Shown here one piece after another: positions 63,224 through 64,000 of a stretch of DNA of 64,000 bases (position 1 is its first letter; each line of letters begins with the position of its first letter). Under the pieces are notes generated by a model. The model was given only the letters and a program-made list of their open reading frames with translations, was not told the DNA's origin and did not search any database. Both the position numbers and the translations under genes were made by a program. Source of the stretch: Sesamum alatum (lineage: Eukaryota; Streptophyta; Magnoliopsida; Lamiales; Pedaliaceae). Location of the stretch: NCBI GenBank assembly GCA_034509735.1, contig JACGWO010000002.1:44223702-44287701 (forward strand), in the 5' to 3' direction.

Positions 63224-64000
63224 TCAGTTACATCCACCAGTGCCGAATCCCAGCTTCCCTCCAGCAACATCGTACACCACCTCCAACTTATGCTGCTGAA
63301 TGTTACCAAAGATGCCCACATCACCATCGTCACCGTTGCCCGCGAAAGCCAGGCACGCTTGCGTTGAGCTGACGGCTACAAGTGTCCCGATTGCCTCCAA
63401 GTCGACCTTCACATTGCCCCCGAAGGTGAAAGATATTGTCGGAATCGTTATACTTGTGTAGTTGCCCAAGTCATAGCAAGTGTCCAATATGGAATACGCC
63501 GGGGCGCTCGGGTACTTCTTCATCTGCTGCTGGAACGCTGCGCTCAGAGCACTGTAGGCGTCCGGCGGAAGGCGCGTTATGACCGTCCCCGAGTCTATGA
63601 TTGTGCCTGCAGTAGTAAAAACTGTTTGGCTGATCGGTAAGTCTTGCCCGCCCACGCTTATTTTGATGATGTCTATGAAGTAGAACGACGTCCCTTGTGA
63701 GCTAGAGAAAGGGGTGAACTTCACGTTTCTTGAAGCTCCACCTTTTCCTAGTGTCAAGTGCCCTGTGGAGCTTGAAGTTGATGGTAGGCAGTAGGAGAAG
63801 TATTTGCCGTATTTTTGTGCAGTTTGGGACACGATTGATAGAGGGTCTCGGCCGAGGCCTATTAGTCCTGCTGTTTTTCCGAACAGTCCTTGGTTGTTCT
63901 GCCCACACCCGAAGACGAAGTTGGGGAATACATCGGTTCCTGATAATGTAAGTGTGTCTTTGCTCAGGAACCCCACCGAGAAGGACTGATCACCGTACTG
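63224..64000 (-). CDS. Nepenthesin-type aspartic protease, A1 family (partial, 5' end off window)
   Basis: C-terminal 258 residues of a secreted-type plant aspartic protease like Arabidopsis At5g10760 (AED1) and At5g10770; such enzymes usually act in the apoplast. The frame is open to the right edge, beginning QYGDQSFSVGFLSKDTLTLS. Visible landmarks are FVFGCGQNNQGLFGKTAGLI, GLGRDPLSIVSQTAQKYGKY, the second catalytic motif IIDSGTVITRLPPDAY, the conserved Cys in SILDTCYDLG and ACLAFAGN, and FGNIQQHKLEVVYDV near the C-terminus, ending GTGGCN. The first catalytic Asp-Thr-Gly lies beyond the window. No intron in the visible part. A broken paralogous copy is at 54134-59176. Confidence 0.95.
   Translation of the reverse strand, partial: QYGDQSFSVGFLSKDTLTLSGTDVFPNFVFGCGQNNQGLFGKTAGLIGLGRDPLSIVSQTAQKYGKYFSYCLPSTSSSTGHLTLGKGGASRNVKFTPFSSSQGTSFYFIDIIKISVGGQDLPISQTVFTTAGTIIDSGTVITRLPPDAYSALSAAFQQQMKKYPSAPAYSILDTCYDLGNYTSITIPTISFTFGGNVKVDLEAIGTLVAVSSTQACLAFAGNGDDGDVGIFGNIQQHKLEVVYDVAGGKLGFGTGGCN

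Overview
This is a 64-kb piece of a dicot nuclear genome. The evidence is AT-rich intergenic DNA, GT-AG introns, plant-specific families (CONSTANS-like, GLUTAMINE DUMPER, ubiquitin-RUB fusion, lumenal FKBP13, DUF1336) and dense short inverted-repeat transposons. An asterid, perhaps of the Lamiales, is my guess; I cannot prove it from sequence alone. Gene models below were built by hand from splice signals, reading phase and remembered family motifs. No database search was run.

Genes in order: (1) a NAD(P)-binding Rossmann protein on the minus strand, running off the left edge (start 1965); (2) a GLUTAMINE DUMPER (12027-12548, +); (3) a CONSTANS-like B-box/CCT regulator (19573-20684, +); (4) thylakoid-lumen FKBP13 (24103-25729, -); (5) a ubiquitin-RUB/NEDD8 fusion (27437-28973, +); (6) a PP2C phosphatase of the WIN2/At5g10740 type (29795-33400, -); (7) a cation-dependent O-methyltransferase (35246-37969, -); (8) a 49-residue membrane microprotein (42381-42615, +); (9) a Rubisco-LSMT-like SET protein (43360-44766, +); (10) a DUF1336 protein (48685-49593, +); (11) a nepenthesin-type aspartic protease running off the right edge (63224-64000, -). 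From memory, genes 1, 6, 8, 10 and 11 match the Arabidopsis run At5g10730-At5g10770, and genes 2, 3 and 6 match At5g24920-At5g24940, so the window looks like a less fractionated ancestral block. The genes form no operon; the shared theme is inherited neighbourhood, not pathway.

The space between genes is packed with non-autonomous inverted-repeat elements (2.7, 6.0, 7.7, 8.7, 9.0, 13.6, 16.2, 18.3, 21.3, 22.1, 23.6, 40.5-41.6, 60.5 and 60.8 kb), some nested, some with visible target-site duplications.

The most eventful part is 52.2-63.2 kb. A second, broken copy of the aspartic-protease 3' end and flank (52271-59176) has been split twice. One insert (about 52595-54081) holds two palindromic fold-backs around four tandem copies of a ~175-bp repeat. 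The other (54641-59114) is a complete but decayed Mutator-like element with 62-bp terminal inverted repeats and an exact 9-bp target duplication. It carries a transposase pseudogene and, convergent to it, a deleted plant-mobile-domain gene. Hairpins line both its subterminal regions. A PIF/Harbinger transposase fragment lies at 62.2-62.8 kb.
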